Notes under the pieces: model-generated | What the model saw: only the letters and a program-made list of their open reading frames with translations | The model's database searches: none | What the model was told of the DNA's origin: nothing | Source of the DNA: Maylandia zebra | Lineage: Eukaryota > Chordata > Actinopteri > Cichliformes > Cichlidae | Length of the DNA: 64,000 nt | Direction: 5' to 3' | Assembly (NCBI RefSeq): GCF_041146795.1 | Contig: NC_135169.1 | Span: 7,770,264 to 7,834,263, forward strand | In this document: positions 1 to 15,270 of the stretch, piece after piece | How positions within the stretch are numbered: position 1 is the stretch's first letter | Layout: each line of letters opens with the position of its first letter | Made by a program: the position numbers and the translations under genes

Positions 1-289
1 AATGTTGCATGATTTTGCTGAGAGACCTTTTACTTTGTGGTAATCTTAGACAAAAACCACCAGGTAATGCAGTGTTCCCTTAGTACTAATGTACAGTATG
101 AGAGACGTTGGTGTACAATAACTGAAGTAATGTTGTTAAGTCCTTAAGGTCATATTCTTTTATTGTCATGACTGTATTTGAAGCTATTTTTATTTTTGTA
201 TGATACCTGAGTTATATGGAATATGGCTGAAGTAAACTAAAGTCTAAAATCAGTCATTTGTTTAATAGTAATTAATAGTGTCTGTGAAG
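1..289. other. No recognisable gene or repeat
   Basis: AT-rich sequence without a convincing ORF, splice pattern or recognised repeat on either strand. Confidence 0.4.
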
Positions 290-690
290 GTTCTCAGTCA
301 TCCGGGTCATTGTAGACTAAGGTGCTTGGAAAGAAAAGCGTCTGGACTTCTTTGAGTTGCTTGAAGACGTTTCACCTCTCATCCGAGAAGCTTCTTCAGT
401 TCTAAGGTCAAATGGTGGAGAGTCCCAGATTTGAACCTAGTGGGAGTTTCCCTCCAAACGGGGACAAAGGACCCCCTGATGATCCTCTACCTAATCACAT
501 GAGCCAAGGTGTGAAAGCGGGTTTGGGACCTAATCAGTCAGAGTTTCGGGTGAGCTCATTGTGAAACCTGGTCCCACCCTATCATGTGATTTCCTGAGGT
601 GAAATGGCCCAGGATGTGAGTGGGTGTTAAGGCGTCTGGTAAGGGATCTCAAAACTGGATTATAGATGGCAGACAGTTGGTGTCGTAAAC
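290..690 (-). repeat. Penelope-type terminal repeat block
   Basis: Read on the minus strand, the block carries the common fish motif of GAAGAAGC, a GGATGAG box and a GTGAAACGTC box. This is followed by a stretch that recurs at 27345-27590 in the other orientation (pieces such as GATCCTCTACCTAATCACAT). A shorter, more divergent version lies at 57835-57965. The three copies show a dispersed family. Linking it to Penelope-like retroelements rests on its position inside such an element at 27 kb and on the hammerhead-like GATGAG...GAAAC spacing. Confidence 0.5.
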
Positions 691-699
691 CACCGCCTA

Positions 700-775
700 T
701 TGACTATATATATATATAGATATATATAGATATATATAAAGCGTTATATAAATGCAATCCATTATTATTAATGTT
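700..775. repeat. TA-rich microsatellite next to a SINE-like tail
   Basis: Alternating TATATA/GATA sequence runs into AAAGCGTTATATAAATGCA, which resembles the 3' tail of the SINE at 18829-19160. Probably a 5'-truncated SINE end. Confidence 0.45.
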
Positions 776-1525
776 TGTACTAACTTGGTTTTAAAGCCTT
801 TACTGTAAAATAAACGCCGTTCAATAGTCAACCTTAATCTTACAGAGAATGTGATGATTTTATGGATAATTAAAGTCAGTCATATATCCACAAACACAAC
901 AAGCTGAAAGTCAGTGATGCTGCTCGGTTTGCAGTCCTGAATATCACGGCACAAACAGGATTCACTGCACTGTTAATGTTAGCTGTATTATATTGCTGCC
1001 TCTGTTCGGTGGTGTCGAGCCAAACGGACTTTAACGTGTGTTTGAATGAGCTGACGGTTCACTCGTTAAGCTGAAAGATGCTTTAATCACAGCAGTCACA
1101 CATGTGTCCACTGCACCATCTGGGAACTCTTCTTGTTTAGCACTCGTAATAACACAAACACTAAATCCTGCTTCTCTGGTGCTGTTGTGTAGCAGTGAAA
1201 ATGTATTTATAAGTTACACATGTTTTTGAATCCTGCAGCTTATCACACATTTGATTTCCATGTGTGACAACTGCAAGTGTCCAGAGTGAGGACAGACTGA
1301 GGGACCCACTGCTGCACATCATCTGTGAGGCTTTGCACCCCTGATGATCCACCAGGACAAACTCAGCAGTGTGTGAGGAAGAGGAGGAGGAAGAGCCAGC
1401 AGCAACTGACAGATGGAGAGAATAGACAGACTGTTCCCTGTTTGTGAAAGACTGCTAGGAAAGTTTAACATAACTAATTGTCTGTCCTGAATCAGTCTTA
1501 TTAGGTAATGTTCAAATAATTTTAT
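776..1525. other. No recognisable gene
   Basis: Only short chance ORFs are present. A minus-strand ORF at 1161-1352 matches no family I know and has no splice support. Confidence 0.35.
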
Positions 1526-1529
1526 GTTA

Positions 1530-1690
1530 AGTGACGCTGAAAAACTAGTTCATGCATTTATTACTTCCAGGCTGGACGACTGTAATTCATTATTATCAGG
1601 ATCTCCTAAAAACTCCCTGAAAAGCCTTCAGCTGATCCAAAATGCTGTCAGGGACTAGAAAGAGAGAGCAGATTTCTCCTGCATTTCCAC
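1530..1690 (+). pseudogene. L2-type LINE fragment (RT C-terminal part)
   Basis: Translation gives [21 protein letters not shown] and [15 protein letters not shown] sequence, the same segment as the complete L2 copy at 46.6-51.7 kb. A deletion removes the alanine-rich part after QNA, and the frame breaks. Truncated at both ends. Confidence 0.75.
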
Positions 1691-2461
1691 AAACGTAAGT
1701 ATGCAGAATCTGGTAATGAGTCTTTCACATCACTATGGAGGAGTTTTGGTTATGTATATTTTGCAGAATTGATTGAATTCAGCCACATTGGAGGTTTTTC
1801 AAGTTCATCCCAAATACACTTGATGTGATTCAGTCTGATTTAGACTTTGACTTGGAAACTCCAAAACCTTGATTTTATTTATTTGAGTCATTCAGAGTTG
1901 GACTTGCTGGTCTCTCTGCGTAACCTGAGTGCTCTTGAGTTTCTGGACATAAAATGGTGTTTGAACATCCTCCTTCAGGATTTCTGAGAGCAGAATTCAT
2001 GTTTTCCTGAAGCAGCAGAGCAGCCCAGACCATCACATCACATCTCACTGCTGCTGTGATGTTCTGTTTATGAAATGCTGTTAGTTTGATGTCTGATGTA
2101 GCGGGAGTCAAACCTTCCACAGAGTTCAGCTTTTGTCTCTTCAATCCAAAGAAAGTTTTCCACAAGGATCATCCAGATGTTTGTGGCAGATGTGAGATGA
2201 GTGTTTGTGTTGTTTTTGCTGAGCAGTGGTGTTCTCCTTTTCTCCACTTAAAGATAAATACTAATTTCAATATTGGCTTTTTAGCAGAATTTCTGGGTCA
2301 ACCTCATTTCACTATAATTTCCCAGTCAACCAGATCACAGACTTCAATTGTGGACAGATGGGATGTAATAGAACAGTCTAACTGATAATATCTAAAAGTT
2401 CACAGTCAATTATAAATCCATCACTTTTCAATGTCTTTGATGCCACCTGGTGAACTCTAAG
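1691..2461. other. Unclassified sequence, possibly old transposon
   Basis: Two overlapping ORFs (1875-2165 minus, 2086-2385 plus) are not recognised. A phrase near 1790 (GAATTCAG..ACATTGGAGGTTTTT) recurs near 16285, so part of this is likely an old dispersed repeat. Confidence 0.3.
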
Positions 2462-2560
2462 TTTTTATTCAATTCAATTTTATTTATACAGCACCAAATC
2501 ACAGCAACAGTCGCCTTAAGGCCCTTTATATCGTACAGTAGATCGTACAATAATAGATAC
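2462..2560 (-). repeat. L2 3' UTR tail
   Basis: Shares the motif CAATTTTATTTATA, then GCACCAAATCACAGCAAC and GTCGCCTTAAGG, with the 3' end of the L2 copy at 46636. Only the 3' tail remains, as expected for 5' truncation. Confidence 0.7.
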
Positions 2561-2589
2561 ATTTCGGATTTCGACGGAACAGATCAATA

Positions 2590-3465
2590 GCAATAGCATT
2601 AATGAATACTATTGAAGACATTTCATCAGCAACACATTATAATAAATATACTATAGGGATATTCATTGATTTAAAAAAAGCTTTTGACACACTGCAACAC
2701 TCCATCTTAATTTCCAAGTTAAGTACTTATGGTGTGAGAGGAATAGTGTTGAACTGGTTAAGCAGCTATTTAGATAATAGGTTTCAGTATGTGCAGTGTT
2801 TAGGCTTCATCTGAAAGAATGAAAATAGAATGTGGGGTCCCTCAAGGTTATGTTTTAGGACCAAAACTTTTTAATTTATATATAAACAACACTTGTGTTG
2901 TTTCAAAAATGTTACATTTCGTTTTGTTTGCAGGCGATACAAGTCTTTATTGTTCTGGAGAAAACTTGAAAGAATTGGTAAAATTATGGTTATTGAAATG
3001 AATGAGTTAACTTAAATTAAAAAAAATAATTGAATTAAAAAATGGTTTTAAGTAAATGAGTTATCGCTGAATTTGGAAAAAACAAAGTTTATGATATTCA
3101 GAAACCGTCTAAAGGAGGAAGAGATAGTATCATCTATAGAGGGAGAATTAATTGAAAGAGTGACACAATTCCATTTTCTGGGTGTAATAGTGGATGACAA
3201 GTTAACATGGAAATCTCATATTGAACATGTTGGAAAAAAAATGGCTAAAAGTATTTATATCCTGGGTAATGTTAGATATAAATTAGATTACAAGGCAATG
3301 CAAATATTATATTTTTCATTATTTCTACCTTACCTGAGTTATTGTGTTGAAGTATGGGGGAATACATATGTGACTAATATGAAACCATTATACTTATTAC
3401 AGCTCCTTTTCATGCTTGGAAACAGTGTAACTTCAATTAAAAGGAAGGTTGTGTGTAGGAAGTGA
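2590..3465 (+). pseudogene. Broken LINE reverse transcriptase
   Basis: Three consecutive ORF pieces (2602-2814, 2819-3001, 3073-3465) together read as a jockey/CR1-type RT: FIDLKKAFDT (finger/palm), GVPQGYVLGPKLF, then a palm motif reading FAGD in place of FADD, then KTKFMIF and FLGVIVDDKLTW. Stops at 2813 and 2999 and the altered catalytic Asp show it is dead. The clade cannot be fixed; Rex1 or L2 group is likely. Confidence 0.75.
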
Positions 3466-3499
3466 ATTGCTGATGTACCATGTGTGAAAAAAAAAAAAA

Positions 3500-5280
3500 T
3501 ATATATTTATATATATAAAATTCCCCACTCGCCCCTGTGGGCGGTCAATCCTTCAAGCTCGGGTCCTCTACCAGAGGCCTGGGAGCTTGAGAGTCCTGCG
3601 CAGTATCTTAGGACTGCGCTTTTCTGGACAGAGATCTCCGATGTTGTTCCCGGGATCTGCTGGAGCCACTCGCCTAGCTTGGGAGTCACCGCACCTAGTG
3701 CTCCGATTACCACGGGGACCACCGTTACCTTCACCCTCCACATCTTCTCGAGCTCTTCTCTGAGCCCTTGGTATTTCTCCAGCTTCTTATGTTCCTTCTT
3801 CCTGATGTTGCTGTCATTCAGAACTGCTACATAGATCACTACAGCTGTCTTCTCATGTTTGTCTACCACCACTATGGTTAGCCAACACCATTTTGTCCGT
3901 CTGGATCTGGAAGTCCCACAGGATCTTAGCTCGGTCATTCTCCATCACCCTTGGGGGCATCTCCCATTTTGACCTCGGGACTTCCAGGTTATACTCGGCA
4001 CAGATGTTCGTGTACACTATGCCGGCCACTTGGTTATGGCGTTCCATGTATGCCTTGCCTGCTAGCATCTTGCACCCTGCTGTTATGTGCTGGATTGTCT
4101 CAGGGGCATCTTTACACAGCCTGCACCTGGGGTCTTGCCTGGTGTGATAGACCCCAGCCTCTATGGATCTTGTACTCAGAGCTTGTTCTTGTGCTGCCAT
4201 TATTAGTGCCTCTGTGCTGTCTTTCAGTCCAGCTTTGTCCACCCACTGGTAGGATTTCTGGATGTCAGCCACCTCCTCTATCTGCAGGTGGTACATACCA
4301 TGCAGGGGTCTGTCCTTCCATGATGGTTCCTCGCCTTACTCCACTTTCTTGGGTTTCTGCTGCCTGAGGTATTCACTGAGCATGCTGTCAGTTGGGGCCA
4401 TCTTTGTGATGTATTCATGGATGTATGTTGTCTCATCCTGGACTGTGGTGCTGACACTCACCAGTCCCCGGCCCCCTTCCTTCCGCTTAGCATACAGCCT
4501 CAGGGTGCTGGACTTGGGGTGAAACCCTCCATGCATGGTAAGGAGCTTTCTTGTCTTGATGTCAGTGGCTTTTATCTCCTCCATTGGCCAGCCTATTACC
4601 CCAGCAGGGTACCTGATCACGGGCAGGGCGTAGGTGTTGATACCCCGGATCTTGTTCTTACCGTTCAGCTGACTTCTCAGGACTTGCCTGACCCTCTGCA
4701 GGTATATAGTTCTAGGCATTCCAGTATCCAGCTGTGGGGCATTGAGTCATAGGCCTTCTTGTAATCAATCCAGGCAGTGCGCAGGTTGGTCAGTCTGGTC
4801 CTGCAGTCTCGGCTGACTGCTTGGTCTGTCAGTAGTTGGTGTTTTGTGCCTCTGGTATTCTTGCCCATCCCTTTCTGTGCCCCACTCATGTATTGACCCA
4901 TGTGCCTTTTCATATTAGCTGCTATATGATGCTATATGATGCCTGACAGGAGCTTCCACGTGGTGCTGAGGCAGGTTATTGGTCAGTAGTTGGAGAGGAC
5001 TGGTCCCTTCTTGGGGTCCTTGAGGATCAGGACCGTCCGGCCTTCGGTTAGCCATTCTGGGTGTCTCTCGTCAACTAGCAGCTGGTTCATTTGTGCTGCC
5101 AGGCGCTCGTGCAGTGCAGTCAGCTTCTTCAGCTAGTAGGCGTGAACCATGTCAGGGCCTGGTGCTGTCCAACTCTTCATACTGGAGACCCTTTCTTGGA
5201 TATCTGCCACTGTGATGGTTACTGGACCCTGTTCAGGGAGGTCGCTATCGTCTGCCCTCAGATCCACTAGCCACTGAGCA
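3500..5280 (-). pseudogene. R4/Dong-type (Rex6-like) non-LTR retrotransposon, internally deleted
   Basis: Minus-strand frames give an RT N-part (AWIDYKKAYDSMPHSWILE near 4700-4800), then KYLQRV-like and VLRSQLNGKNKIRGINTYAL, a CCHC-like CRLCKDAPETIQHITAGCKM near 4080-4130, and the restriction-like endonuclease region (WDFQIQTDKMVLAN, then IVVVDK, with the expected PD damaged). The C-terminus ends in VPVVIGALGAVTPKLGEWL. About 300 RT residues between ECLELY and the YLQRVRQVL block are missing at about 4705, including the catalytic Y-x-DD box. Frameshifts separate the ORFs. The RLE architecture separates it from the APE-type LINEs elsewhere in the window. Confidence 0.8.
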
Positions 5281-5830
5281 TTGCCGTTATGAGTTGCGTC
5301 CTTCTCCCATATGCTCTTCCAGTATTGCTCCGTCTCCAGACTGGGCCCGTTCAGCAGTCTGTCTCAGCTGGGTGGTCCGAGGGGCCACTAGAGCCTTCTA
5401 TCTCCACTGGAGAGTCCGAGGGACTGCTCCACCTTCTGTCTCCGCTGGATGGTACGAGGGACTGCTTCAGCCTTCGTTTGCCTACGCTGCAGCCTGCTTC
5501 CACTGGAGGTCAGATGAGCCCATCCAGCACCATCCTTGCCTGGTCCAGCCTCGTCTGGTCCTGCCTTGTCTTGTCCGGCAGTTGCTACACCGCCGTTAGG
5601 TCCCGCTCGGCCTGTACCACCTCACCTTTGCCGGCCGCTCTCTAGGCCCCTAGCTGGACATTGTTACTGTGAAAGGCGGCCTCCTGAACGAGTTCGTTGC
5701 TGCGGTTGGCTTCGTGGTTGGCTTCGCGGTCGGCCTCCGGATCTGCTCTGTCACCACCACTGCTTTCCGTGTGGTTTGTTCCCGTACCTGGTTGGTCTTT
5801 TTTTCTCCGCCGCTGCATTCCGCGGTGGAG
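5281..5830. other. GC-rich stretch, unclassified
   Basis: CT/CCTGG-rich sequence with overlapping ORFs on both strands that look compositional. It abuts the R4/Dong element and may be its 5' region. No domain recognised. Confidence 0.3.
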
Positions 5831-5895
5831 TTTATATATCTATATATATATATATAGATATATAGATATATATAGATATATATATATATATCTAA
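5831..5895. repeat. (TA)n/(GATA)n microsatellite
   Basis: Imperfect TATATA/TAGATA repeats. ORFs rich in Tyr-Ile across it are artefacts. Confidence 0.9.
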
Positions 5896-5949
5896 AGACA
5901 TTGTGTCTTTTTGTCAAAAGACATTCAGAAAGAAGACACAAGACTAGTT

Positions 5950-6505
5950 TCAATTGGTAAATTCAGTCTTTCTTATTTATTAGTTGATGATGATACTCCC
6001 AGACAATCATTTTATCGTTATAACTGCATTAAAATCCATTGAGCCAATATTTGCAGCTTCTATGGCAAAAGTGTTTATAAATGATGAGCTTCCAACAATA
6101 AGTTAAACATATGATGAGTTTGGAAAAATCCCATTAAAAAAGTCCCATTAATCAAACATTTGGATTAATTTTCATGAGCTCAGACTTGTTGAAAATCCAG
6201 AGGAGCTGGAACTGTGTGAACTGAGCTTCAGAGAAACACAACATACTGATATTCACTGTGAAGCTTTGAGTGGAAAAAATATAGAAAAACAACATGTGGG
6301 CCTGGAACAATAGCAGCTTGCATCTTTAAAAGACTGAAGAGGAAGAAGTTTACAAGAAATCATTTAGAACAGTTTCAAACATCAACTGATTGAATCTATG
6401 AATCTGAAAACATGTTTCTGAGTGAAAGAGACAGACATGTACAGACTGAACTATCTTTTCAACAACTGTTACAGTGTTTCTCTAACAGGAGGGCACTCTT
6501 TACAC
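5950..6505 (-). other. 3' UTR/flank of gene B
   Basis: Downstream of the gene B stop. It is clearly paralogous to 26600-26955 plus 28108-28240 downstream of gene A: shared phrases include TGAGCTTCCAACAAT, TCAGACTTGTTGAAAAT and GACTGAAGAGGAAGAAGTTTAC. A minus-strand AATAAA lies at 5976-5981, about 525 bp past the stop, and could be the poly(A) signal. Confidence 0.5.
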
Positions 6506-10592
<4,087 letters not shown>

Positions 10593-10670
10593 TGATCTGT
10601 AAAATACGAGAGGGCATTTTCATCTGAAAGAACAAGAGATTATCCATTAACTGTGGATACAGGAGGAAAG

Positions 10671-11264
10671 ACTGAGTTTTTGTCCCAGTCACTGGACCAG
10701 CTCTTTATTCTCTCAAGGATAATTGGGTGCATGTGAGTTTCACCAACCATGAGGTCATGTGTTTTGTGGACTTTTTGCCAGCAATGTTCCCAGTGGGTGA
10801 TGGACTCCATCAGTGTTGCCCTATGTCACTGATTCTCTTATTAATAGACAGAATTTCTAGGTGTAGCCAAGTGGCAGAAGGTTTCCACTGGGGTGGTCTT
10901 AGAATCAGAATCAGAATCAGAATACTTTATTGATCCCTGGGGGAAATTATTTTTTGTTACAGTGCTCCATTTTAAACCAACATTAAGACAAGACAGACAA
11001 TACGCTAACTAAGAATAGTACAATATATACATATATATACATACATACATACATACATAAGTCACTTAGAATCTCATCTCTGCTTTTCACAGTTAGTGTG
11101 GTTCTGTTGGCTTCTTCAGGTGGTGGCCTTCACCTCTCATTTGCAATGGAAATGAGATTCAGCACCCGAAATGGTGAAATACCCACTTTGGGGTGAGTTA
11201 CTACCCCAAGTGGAGGAATTTAAGTGTCTCAAGTCTTGTTTACGAGTGAGGCGAGGACACGGGA
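10671..11264 (+). pseudogene. Rex3 (RTE-type) LINE fragment
   Basis: Frames resemble FPVGDGLHQCCPMSLILLL..DRISRCSQ, a decayed Rex3 RT segment (normally VGLRQGCPLSP). After an insertion it continues with LRISSLLF, VVLLASS and LFTSEARTREIGRWIGAE. Parallels the end of the Rex3 copy at 34-35.8 kb. Frameshifts and stops throughout. Confidence 0.7.
10907..11064 (-). mobile_element. Rex1-type LINE 3' tail inserted in Rex3
   Basis: Minus-strand copy of the Rex1 3' UTR: GGGATCAATAAAGTATTCTG followed by ATTCTG repeats, like 33120-33165. Flanked by a 9-bp target-site duplication CTTAGAATC (10898-10906 and 11065-11073), so the fragment was retroposed as a severely 5'-truncated copy. Confidence 0.75.
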
Positions 11265-12240
11265 GATCGGCAGATGGATTGGTGCTGAGTATCTGAGTGA
11301 CCCAGCCATCTGAGAGAAGAGGGAGTGAGAGGATTTTTCCACACCGTGTTGGTATTCTCAAAAAGCCTGAGAATCCTCTCAGAGAGCTCTGAGCTTAGCC
11401 TCCAAATATCAGGAAGGATAGGAAGGAAGCTTAGGAGGTTCAGGAACATGATAAGAGCTGAGTTTTTTTGACATGTTTTTAACTGTCTGACTGTCTGACT
11501 CACACCTGAAAAATGAGGCTGTGTCTCATCTGGGCCTATGAGTGTGGAGCAACTTTGTCTTTCTTTTCAGATTTTCAGAGGCTATTACTGCAGTTTGTTG
11601 TCTGATTCTTTGATGCGATTCAAACAGGAGTACAAATGGATTCTATGATCAATCAAGGAAATATGAAGTTTACAACCCGACTGCAATCAAACACATTACA
11701 ACTAACATTCATGTAATTTTAATTTTAAAGGACTGACAGGAAACATTTGGACACTGATGTATGTGATTTAATGGTGAGACAATGTTTTCATTCCAAGAAA
11801 TAAAAAGGCACAGTTTGTTTATGAAGTTATCAATCAAACATGAACTGTTTATAAAGCTGTTTGTTTCAACTCAATCAGTAATTTAGAATCATGTGGATTT
11901 GTCTTCAAACACAACAGTGATCAAAGTTTATCCTGAACTAAGAGCTGAACATCAGGTCCAAACATCACAGAAACAAAGAGTCAAACTGTTAAAGGAGGAA
12001 AAAAGCAAACTTACAGTTTCTTCACACATACCAACAACAAGATCCACTCCACACCTAGGCACTAAACACAGACACACAGGTGAGCTGCTTCCTGGAAGGA
12101 GGCGGGACTCCACCTGAAGAGTGTGAGAGGGCGACACCTTCATGTGCTGATTTACAAATATGTTGTCTGACTGCTCAGACTGGCTCAGAGTGAACAAACT
12201 CATCACAGCTCGTCTCTGACACTTCAAACTATAAAAGTAT
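11265..12240 (-). other. Upstream region of gene B
   Basis: No coding exon recognised. Short blocks (CACACCTGAAAAATGAGGCT near 11502; GTCTGACTGCTCAGACTG near 12166) recur near 59615 and 59690 upstream of gene A exon 1, so this may include duplicated promoter/5' UTR sequence. No start site can be placed. Confidence 0.35.
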
Positions 12241-12720
12241 GGAGGGCCACAAGAGCCACGCTAAAAAAAACATATGCATACAGCTTGTGTCACTAAAGAA
12301 TGCAAGCTTGATCGATGACCTTTTGACCTGGGTGGGCCATTTATATGGATACAGCGTAATAACATGGGAATGGTTGGTGATATTAAAGTCCTGTTTGTGG
12401 CACATTAGTATATGTGAGGGGCAAACTCCTCAAGATGGGCGGTGACCATGGTGGCCATTTAGAAGTCGGCCATCTTGGATACAACTTTTGTTTTTTCAAT
12501 AGGAAGAGGGCCATGTGACACATCAAACTTATTGGTAATGTCACAAGAACAACAATGGTGTGCTTGGTTTCAACGACCCAACTGTGGCCTGTCATTAAAA
12601 TGTAAAAACTGGTGTATACTCTCATTGAAATATGTCAATAAAAGCTCATCTCTGCTCTCAGGGAGAATATATAACAGCAAGAGGTTTCAGCTCTGACTCG
12701 GTCTGGGCTCTACTTTCTTC
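12241..12720. repeat. Unclassified dispersed repeat
   Basis: Contains GGGTGGGCCATTTATATGGA, ATGGGAATGGTTGGTGATAT and GACCATGGTGGCCATTT phrases that I recognise as widespread in fish genomes but cannot assign to a family. No coding capacity. Confidence 0.35.
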
Positions 12721-13660
12721 TACTTTTAACAGAAAATGTCAACTACTGTATTAAGTGACGTCATCCTCATTCTAACCTGCTACTCACACACTGCACCACC
12801 GTAAGGAAAATATTTATACTGTAAAAATCAAAAATCAAAAACATGCCATTAATTAATTCAAGGTGATCTCTTTCTTTTTTTTTATTCCCACTGAAGCTTC
12901 TGTTGTGAATATCTGATAAGCAACAGGAGTCCTGCAGGTTCACTGTGACCCAAACTCCAGACTCAGTGAACATCACCTCACTGTTACAGGATACAACATC
13001 CACAGCAGCAGGAAGTTTCTCCAGGGTTCAGAGGTCGCTCATCAGAGGAAGGTTCACAGGTGTGTGTGAAATGGACTATTGCGATTGGTCTAACCTGTGA
13101 AAATGTGATAAATGTTCACTTCTTATAGTGAAGGAAATCACATTTTTCAGCCTTTTTTAAAAAATATATTTTGAGTTAGTTAAAACCTTCTAGCTTTGCT
13201 GAACACTGTGTGGAACAAACCTGATGACAGGAAGTCAAAGACAACTTAAACATCAACCAAACTAAGCTGACTGAGTCCATGGAAATCTGTAACCCTGTGT
13301 GCTTATTACAGTAAACGCAGCGGTTTTTCCTCTCTGTGTTTGACTTATAAACTGATTTATTGTGATCAACACAAATGTTAACAGAGGAAGGATTTTACTG
13401 ACTGATCATTACAGTCGCAGCTTTCTGTGTGTGTGAGGATTTCTTCAGAGCACCTGATGATCACAGTTATTACCAGTCTGGTTTAACTAGTCTGTCCCCT
13501 CACTGTTTCACAGAACAGCATCATCAAATGCTTCAGATGTTTCACAGTTTCACGAAGCTTCGCTCTAGGATTGAGCTAGTGTGTGTCTCGTGGTGGAACA
13601 ATTCAAAAGCCTAACTGACCACAAAGCACGTTTCCACGTAACCTATGACAACAGACTGTA
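12721..13660. other. No recognisable gene
   Basis: Short ORFs only (12767-13003 minus, 13429-13614 plus), without domains or splice support. Confidence 0.35.
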
Positions 13661-13664
13661 TGTA

Positions 13665-15268
13665 CAGTGGGGCAAAAAAGTATTTAGTCAGCCACCGATT
13701 GTGCAAGTTCCCCCACTTAAAATGATGACAGAGGTCAGTAATTTGCACCAGAGGTACACTTCAACTGTGAGAGACAGAATGTGAAAAAAAAATCCATGAA
13801 ATCACATGGTAGGATTTGTAAAGAATTTATTCGTAAATCAGGGTGGAAAATAAGTATTTGGTCACCTCAAACATGGAAAATCTCTGGCTCTCACAGACCT
13901 GTAACGTCTTCTGTAAGAAGCTTTTCTGTCCCCCACTCGTTACCTGTATGAATGGCACCTGTTTGAACTCATCATCTGTATAAAAGACACCTGTCCACAG
14001 CCTCAAACAGTCAGACTCCAAACTCCGCCATGGCCAAGACCAAAGAGCTTTCGAAGGACACCAGGAAAAGTACTGTAGACCTGCACCTGACTGGGAAGAG
14101 TGAATCTACAATAGGCAAGCAGCTTGGTGTGAAAAAATCAACTGTGGGAGCAATCATCAGAAAATGGAAGACATACAAGACCACTGATAATCTCCCACGA
14201 TCTGGGGCTCCACGCAAGATCTCATCCCGTGAGGTCAAAATGATCATGAGAACGGTGAGCAAAGATCCCAGAACCACATGGGGGGACCTGGTGAATGACC
14301 TGCAGAGAGCTGGGACCAAAGTAACAAAGGTCACCATCAGTAACACACTACAACGGCAGGGAATCAAATCCCGCAGTGCCAGACGTGTTCCGCTGCTGAA
14401 GCCAGTGCATGTCCAGGCCCGTCTGAAGTTTGCCAGAGAGCACATGGATGATACAGCAGAGGATTGGGAGAATGTCATGTGGTCAGATGAAACCAAAGTA
14501 GAACTTTTTGGTATAAACTCAACTCGTCGTGTTTGGAGGACGAAGAATACCGAGTTGCATCCCAAGAACACCATACCTACTGTGAAGCATGGGGGTGGAA
14601 ACATCATGCTATGGGGCTGTTTTTCTGCCAAGGGGACAGGACGACTGATCCGTGTTAAGGACAGAATGAATGGGGCCATGTATCGTGAGATTTTGAGCCA
14701 AAACCTCCTTCCATCAGTGAGAACTTTGAAGATGAAACGAGGCTGGGTCTTCCAACATGACAATGATCCAAAACACACCGCCTGGGCAACAAAGGAGTGG
14801 CTCCGTAAGAAGCATTTGAAAGTCCTGGAGTGGCCTAGCCAGTCTCCAGACCTCAACCCCATAGAAAATCTGTGGCGGGAGTTGAAAGTCCGTGTTGCTC
14901 GGCGACAGCCCCAAAACATCACTGCTCTCGAGAAGATCTGCATGGAGGAATGGGCCAAAATACCAGCTACTGTGTGTGCAAACCTGGTAAAGACCTATAG
15001 TAAACGTTTGACCTCTGTTATTGCCAACAAAGGTTATGTTACAAAGTATTGAGTTGTATTTTTGTTATTGACCAAATACTTATTTTCCACCCTGATTTAC
15101 GAATAAATTCTTTACAAATCCTACCATGTGAATTCATGGATTTTTTTTTCACATTCTGTCTCTCACAGTTGAAGTGTACCTCTGGTGCAAATTACTGACC
15201 TCTGTCATCATTTTAGGTGGGGGAACTTGCACAATCGGTGGCTGACTAAATACTTTTTTGCCCGACTG
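13665..15268 (+). mobile_element. Structurally complete Tc1-type DNA transposon
   Basis: 1,604 bp, bounded by TA dinucleotides (13663-13664, 15269-15270). Inverted repeats of about 200 bp begin CAGTGGGGCAAAAAAGTATT on the left and end with the complement (one mismatch, GCCCGACTG) on the right. The inner repeat ends again in an AAGTATTTGGTCA motif next to the ORF, so each arm has outer and inner similar motifs (IR/DR layout). One intact transposase ORF. Looks young. Confidence 0.93.
14030..15052 (+). CDS. Tc1-type transposase, 340 aa, intact
   Basis: Cut-and-paste transposase acting on the flanking inverted repeats. N-terminal paired-like HTH (residues about 1-110, e.g. [17 protein letters not shown]), a GRPR-type hook reading SGAPRKIS (58-65), and a DD34E catalytic domain with D153 ([11 protein letters not shown]), D244 ([10 protein letters not shown]) and E279 (DLNPIENLW). 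The glycine-rich box [14 protein letters not shown] is at 187-199. Length and catalytic numbering equal those of the well-studied fish Tc1 transposases. No stop or frameshift, so activity is possible but untested. Confidence 0.95.
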   Translation: MAKTKELSKDTRKSTVDLHLTGKSESTIGKQLGVKKSTVGAIIRKWKTYKTTDNLPRSGAPRKISSREVKMIMRTVSKDPRTTWGDLVNDLQRAGTKVTKVTISNTLQRQGIKSRSARRVPLLKPVHVQARLKFAREHMDDTAEDWENVMWSDETKVELFGINSTRRVWRTKNTELHPKNTIPTVKHGGGNIMLWGCFSAKGTGRLIRVKDRMNGAMYREILSQNLLPSVRTLKMKRGWVFQHDNDPKHTAWATKEWLRKKHLKVLEWPSQSPDLNPIENLWRELKVRVARRQPQNITALEKICMEEWAKIPATVCANLVKTYSKRLTSVIANKGYVTKY

Positions 15269-15270
15269 TA

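Noticed and set aside
3893..4752. Plus-strand ORFs of 84-138 aa
   Set aside because: Shadows of the minus-strand R4/Dong coding sequence.
14011..14958. 315-aa minus-strand ORF opposite the Tc1 transposase
   Set aside because: Antisense shadow of a well-supported transposase; no recognisable domain.
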